From the NCBI GenBank assembly GCA_030248225.1, contig JASANE010017598.1:58620-122619 (forward strand): DNA of 64,000 nucleotides, in the 5' to 3' direction. This document shows, piece after piece, positions 59,152-64,000 of this stretch; the first letter of the stretch is position 1; each line of letters begins with the position of its first letter. The position numbers were made by a program, and so were the translations under genes. This stretch comes from Trileptium ribeirensis. Taxonomy: Eukaryota > Nematoda > Enoplea > Enoplida > Thoracostomopsidae. The notes under the pieces were generated by a model that saw only the letters and a program-made list of their open reading frames with translations, did not search any database and was not told the origin of the DNA.

Positions 59152-62100
59152 GTAAGTTGCCGTCATGGTTATTTCCACAGTTTTACAATCATATTACATT
59201 ATCGTCAGTGTGTAACCGGAATTCCGGTTCCGGCGAAAATCGTGTTCCGGTTGCGGTTCCGGCAAAGGGCAAAAACCATACCGGAACCGGAATTCCGGTT
59301 TAAAAATTTGTTAGAAATTTTCCACGTTTTTGCTTTATCCTGTAATCCAAACATGTAATATAATATATTATACAATGATCAAGCTCCAATACAACCGCGC
59401 AAAAGAAAAGATTAACTAACCAATTTGCCGTGTGAAACGTAAGTAGGGCACATAATTTGAGCAGGAATTTTTCATAATAACCTGCAGGAGTTTGTTAAAT
59501 CAAAGCCAGATCGATGCTTGTAGCAGCTATTTTACACATCCAGAAGTCTGTGGGATACGTTTGAATTAAACCGGTCCAACTCGGTAACAGAGTATGGCTT
59601 ACGCAGAAGTACTTAGGGTATCTTGGCTAACATAAATTGCGTCAAGAACCCGCCAGTGCGCTTGTAAATCTGATAAATCAGTCTAAAATGAAGTAAACTA
59701 ACGTTATCTGCAACGAAGCTAGAAACTGCTTTCTTGGCAATGAACTGTATTTATTAAAACTGTGCGAGCAGTATCACAGTATGTCTCATTTATAGCATTC
59801 TGATTAGAAAGTTATCATCATTATGATCTAACTGACGGGCACTGTTTGTCCAACGCTAGCCTAACCAGTGTCTCTGACCACTGATCAGAAAATTACCTTC
59901 TATCTATTATTTTCTCTTAGAATCATATAAACCAATAATTTTAAGTTTCCTACAGAAGAACATGCAACAAACGTATGTGTAGTAAAGCGAGGCGACTGGA
60001 GACAGAGCGAAAATGTGTATTCTACGCTCCAAGCTTTGTAAGCACATTCGATTTGCCGCAGTATACGCAATGGTGTATACCGGAAGACATTTTGTGCTCT
60101 GAATGTCCAAAAACCGACATATTTGATCGATGAATAAATATTATTAGCTTCCTCAGTCTTTAAAGTTTCAGAAAGGCAATAATACCATCGCAATACATTA
60201 AGTTTAATGTAAAAGTTATTTTTAATGCATTTTAAATCCACTATACGTTCATTTCTTCCATCATCTGTTTTACTATATATAAATTTCGAAGACCAGGTTC
60301 CGGTTCCGGATCCGGTTTAAATGGACGGTTCCGGTTGCTGGTTCGGGTTCCGGTAAATTTCAAAACTTCGAAGATCCATATCAAATATTGTTGCCTTGTA
60401 TCTCATAAGCGGTGATGTAATGGAGCGACCGTGGCTTGATCTACCAGTCTCTGTATATTGGTGGCCTGACGAAAAGCGAGTTCCTCCTCGACTCGTGCCC
60501 CAGAACAAAATTTTGTGCTTCCCCTGATAAAAACACATCCAGTTAGCAAAAACCAAAATGTTTATTAAAATTTCATTTTCGAAGCAAAATTTCATTAATT
60601 TTGTCAAAATTCGCTTAAACATATATTTTGCATTTTATCAGAAGCATTTTGACGGGGTTTTAAATTTTTATCCCCAAAAACAGTGAATATTGAAAATTCT
60701 TAAAATTTTAAGCAACCGGATTAATCGGGTATTACCCCCATTTCATGACTTCTGGAAAATCGGGCGGCGCCTCTGGTTCAGTAGTAGTTATCATGAGGTC
60801 CATGTCCCCTCGCGAAGTTTTGATCGAATTGGATTATTCTGATGCCTTATGCCCCGTATCTACAAAATGGCTATTCTGTGTGTAAAACATCTGTAAACAG
60901 GCTGTGAGTTTAATACCACCCCAAAACAAGTGGGACCCACGAAGCTTTGTAAAGTACGTCTTGCAGCAATTATGAACACAACCAATATAAATGCTGCATG
61001 TCGCAAAACTTATGATTTATATGAAGACGCAGCAAACAAAATGTTGCCAAATCAGTGACGACAGATTAAATTTATTCGATAGTTCGGGTTCGACGACGAT
61101 TGTCCTTAAGTAAACCCTTGAAAGGGTATGGTACAGTCATTTTGGATACCAGCATCGTCACAGTAACATAATGTCCAGGGTGCAGCGTACCAAAAAAGTA
61201 TGTGGACTATTCTCAATGCCCTAAAAGCGTTATAACCTAACAACTAAATACAGACTATATTGTAGAAATCGGGTTAACCCATTCAAAAGGCATTAAATAT
61301 TCGTACATAGCCATCGTAATCAACGTTCTGAACATCTATAGAACACTCTTGCTGCCCTGCCCTACACGCAGTACATAATCAAATAAAAAATATAGCCAGA
61401 CTGCATTATGAAATTCGGGTTCGTCGAACGTAAACATCCCAAAGTCTAGTCAAATTGCAATTTTTGGTGCAAAATCTTCGTATTCTGCATGATTCATAAA
61501 CTTAAACGCGATGGAATGCACAAACACAATAGCGTACTGAAACTTTGAAAAAATTTATATTTCTGGCAAAGTGTCGTTAACCCTATCCGGTGCCACAGCA
61601 GCCTGGAGCATGATGCTACAAAATAGTGTGCTGAGCAAATGTGTAGATATGGATGGGATGATTCCGGCCGCGATGTGGAATGTGAAACATAGGTCCCCAG
61701 GTATCAGATTTAGCAAAGATCCTTAAAAAATTTTTTTGGCCATTTTGATCGGTAATGTGGGGTTGGAGCTCCTAGCGTTGAGCTAAAGGGCATATGAACA
61801 CTTTCACTAATAAATATCAAATCATGGAATATAGTATAGAAAATGGCACACGATATTCAGGGGAGAATTTTAGTTAGATTGGTACTAAATTTTTAAATTT
61901 ATGTAATACACTGGATTTTAGAGAACTTTGCTAACTCACTATTAAATCATAAATGGCCAACCGTGCCGTAATTGACTCTGAATGTCAACAAAAATTCTCG
62001 AGTGAATCATTGAAAGATAAAGTAATCGCCCGAAATGAGTGTCTCCTTTCGAACGAACGAACATCGAACAGAAATCAAACAAAATTTATTTGTTCTCGAA

Positions 62101-62329
62101 CAACTTTCGAATAAAATTTTGAATTTGTCGAGCGGACATCGAACGAACATCGAGCAAGCATCAAATGAACAGCACTCATTTCTGACGAATGCTGTAGTCA
62201 TGTACTTGGATTTTGTCATTTTTAAAAGCATATTTCTCGTGTTTAGCACTTGTTGCAATGTTGTTGGAATGAACTTTGTTGTTTCAAGGGTGTACTATAA
62301 ATGATAATTTCATTCATTTTTTGTTGTAG
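59152..62329 (+). other. Intron 14 (phase 2)
   Basis: Contains the second hAT-like copy (59206-60357). Bases 60360-62030 show no recognisable gene. Bases 62035-62170 are rich in gaacgaacatcgaac words like those inside the small MITEs. The acceptor is ttttgttgtag. Confidence 0.7.
59206..60357. mobile_element. Non-autonomous hAT-like element, copy 2, right end lost
   Basis: It starts cagtgtgtaaccggaattcc, matching the left end of 42817-44000, and stays similar over about 1.15 kb with scattered substitutions and small indels. The match stops at about 60357 in ccggtaaatttc. The expected terminal ttccggttattccctg is replaced by unrelated sequence, so the right end and target duplication are missing. 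The - strand frame at 60241-59900 is the counterpart of the one in copy 1. Confidence 0.9.
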
Positions 62330-62462
62330 CCGTCATTGTGGACGACTTTTATGTTCAAAATGTAGCGAGAAAACGGTGCCAATCTTAAAGTATGATCTCC
62401 AGAAACCAGTTCGTGTCTGTGATGCTTGTTTTGATTTGTTGACAATAGGAGCCACGAGTTAA
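62330..62462 (+). CDS. ANKFY1: ANKFY1 exon 15, FYVE finger second half and stop
   Basis: The acceptor is ttttgttgtag. C completes the split Cys, then RHCGRLLCSKCSEKTVPILK, YDLQKPVRVCDACFDLLTIG and ATS, then TAA at 62460-62462. The remaining zinc ligands are CRHC, CSKC and CDAC, and the RVC signature is intact, so all eight cysteines are present across exons 14-15. The human end is CRHCGRLLCHKCSTKEIPIIKFDLNKPVRVC...LTLGGVS. The finger should bind PI3P on early endosomes. Confidence 0.97.
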
Positions 62463-62989
62463 TTGCATACGCTGTGATATATATTATGTTTTGTGATACA
62501 GCAATCTTTTGAAGAACTCGTTATTCAGTTTGATTCATAATTATTATGTACACATACTCTACAACATACCATTATAATACTATTTTAATCTATGCGTTGC
62601 ATGACTCTCTATGCCATTCAGTAGAAAAAGTCGAAAACTAAATTATCCTAACTGATTTATCTCCGCTAAATTAATGACAATCTAGTGTCATTTATTGTAT
62701 CTTTTGGATTAACAGAATAGCATTGTGCTGATTTTTACTGTAATGGTTTTTTAATTTCTAGCTAGACAATTGAACAAACTGTATGTTTTTATATTATCCT
62801 TTCTTTTAATGTCAAGCTTAACATATAGATAAATAATTTTTTTTTTGGATTTTGGATATTTAAAATGCAATTTTTTCCTGCTCTAATTTATCCTGAATCA
62901 CACATATTAGGATATAATAACCATTTTAATTTATTTTCTCGAATCGAACTTCAGCCTACTTTGTCTTGTATGCACGAACGTTAAAAATG
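62463..62989 (+). other. 3' flank of ANKFY1 (presumed 3' UTR)
   Basis: AT-rich sequence after the stop. I find no exact AATAAA here; ataaataat at about 62830, before a T run, is the nearest variant. The transcript end cannot be set from the sequence alone. Confidence 0.4.
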
Positions 62990-63138
62990 TACAGTACCCA
63001 CCAAAAAATGACTGTCGCTGCTCGAAATAAATTTGTTCTAAAATTAGTACCTATTATTATAGTAAATATGTAGTTTAGAAATCTCGAGCGAACCACTCGC
63101 TCGAAATGCGATTGTCATTTATGGCGAGTACTATGGTA
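62990..63138. mobile_element. Small MITE (tagta-ctcgcca ends)
   Basis: The left end tacagtacccaccaaaaaat and the inverted right end taccatagtactcgccataa match imperfectly, followed on both sides by tgac and tcgc. The interior has ctcgagcg / cgctcg words. It lies about 530 bp downstream of the ANKFY1 stop. Confidence 0.6.
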
Positions 63139-63344
63139 TGACTCAAACCACATGAATGTTGTAACTACATACAGTTATCAAGTCAGTGTTGTTAAAATAT
63201 TGTTTCGGTCTGCTCGTTAGAGGTAAAGAACCATAAAAATTTGAGTCTGTTACTAATGCAACGGATTACGGTTGACATCTGCAACGAAAAACATTGTATG
63301 TTTAACAGAGTTTGCTCATAAAATAAGTGTTTCATAACTATGCA

Positions 63345-63889
63345 TTAGGCATAAGTAAACTTAACATGACCCCACCAACCATCCTATTTTGTAATAACCG
63401 ATATCGAATCGCAAACCTTGCTACGGAAAATAGGCTGAGTGTTATTCGGTTTTTCGGTAACCGAAAATTGACAAAATCAAATCCAAGTGTCAGAAATTAT
63501 ACCTTGTGTTCGAACAGAATATTTCTGCTTTCTCAATTTGCTGAAATTTGGTTCCCTAATGCCTAATCATTTAAATTTGGATTACTCAGTGTTCGCTAAC
63601 AAATCTAATGCAAAAATGACATCACAAGCAAATCGATCCTGTAGTTAAGCTTTTAGTTTTCGCGAACAAACCGGTTTGATTCAAATTCGGCAAATTTTCG
63701 TTATGAAAAGTTTGGATAATTTTAGTTGAATTTTCGCGAGCACAAAAGGGTTAGATTTCAGTCGCGAGCAGTGTGTTCGCGAACAGTTTTACGCCGAATT
63801 TGAATGCATCAAAATTTTGCCTTACAGCTTTTAATCCAAATTACATAATCGGATGATTGGCGGGGTACCGTATGTTTACTCGCGCATTA
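63345..63889 (+). mobile_element. MITE pair member B (inverted relative to 32096-32579)
   Basis: The left end has agtaaacttaacatgacccc and the inverted right end agtaaacataccccgcc-type sequence (gtaccccgccaatcatcc). Shared interior words with copy A include accgatatc, gcaaaccttg, ggtaaccgaaaattgac and gttttacgccgaat. Both copies are decayed and carry no protein. Confidence 0.65.
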
Positions 63890-64000
63890 TACTTGCGCGG
63901 CATAGTTATTACTTCTCGTACAATTAAATCGTTGTTGGTTATTTATTGTTTTATATTTATAATCACACTCCCTGCGTTTAATGAATACTTATTGGTCCTA

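Larger units (their letters stand above)
4065..62462 (+). other. ANKFY1: ANKFY1 (Rabankyrin-5) gene, 3' part, 15 exons
   Basis: This is the span of one protein-coding gene whose exons are listed separately. Spliced, they give 2099 nt: two bases finishing a codon from an upstream exon, 698 codons and TAA. The product matches the C-terminal ~700 of ~1170 residues of vertebrate ANKFY1 in order and without gaps: ankyrin repeats, the PGPNGEGEEEARD linker, SIFNYQVATKQLL and a terminal FYVE finger. In the known family this protein is a Rab5 effector on early endosomes and macropinosomes. Intron phases all agree with a continuous frame. The BTB and BACK part and the promoter are upstream of the window. 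I saw no ankyrin-like exon in bases 1-4064. The identification rests on recall of the human protein, not on a search. Confidence 0.95.

Noticed and set aside
12086..62462. CRISPR array, bacterial operon or prophage
   Set aside because: Repeats are either transposon ends or satellites without spacers, and the coding pieces need splicing. Nothing prokaryotic is present.

Overview
The window is eukaryotic, very probably from a non-vertebrate animal. It is AT-rich, no bacterial-style operon or long ORF is present, and short exon-sized coding blocks with AG acceptors and GT donors are spread across introns full of transposon debris. I cannot fix the phylum from sequence alone.

The one real host gene is the 3' two thirds of an ANKFY1 (Rabankyrin-5) orthologue on the + strand, positions 4065 to 62462. 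Fifteen exons join in one continuous frame into 698 complete residues plus a split first codon: a long chain of ankyrin repeats, then a C-terminal FYVE zinc finger and a TAA stop. The N-terminal BTB-containing part must lie upstream of base 1. Fourteen introns of 1.4 to 16.1 kb separate the exons. Thirteen use GT donors. Intron 11 is best explained as a GC-AG intron.

Introns 1 to 3 (4.2-12.1 kb) hold degenerate AT-rich repeats. Intron 4 (12.2-28.3 kb, 16.1 kb) is the richest. It contains a MITE, a dead LINE reverse transcriptase on the - strand, a ~707-bp tandem array fusing half of a MITE to an exon-like block, a 7-kb tract free of the surrounding MITE families and crowded with short perfect hairpins, a 46-bp minisatellite, and a complete but dead DNA transposon with TIRs and a 4-bp target duplication. 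Intron 5 has a CTGG-ended MITE and the first copy of a composite leader/tandem-repeat/tail element. Intron 6 (13.2 kb) has a second composite element into which a hAT-like element has inserted with a perfect 8-bp duplication, plus a foldback element flanked by TTAA. Introns 7 to 14 hold more MITEs, a second hAT-like copy and a large foldback. Downstream of the stop there is a short 3' flank and two more MITEs.

The exons together would make the endosomal adaptor part of ANKFY1, in which ankyrin repeats bind partners and the FYVE finger binds PI3P. Everything else I recognise is selfish or satellite DNA. The least explained stretch is the hairpin-dense tract in intron 4. The clearest pattern in the mobile DNA is a set of MITE families with CTGG...CCAG ends and 5-bp target duplications.
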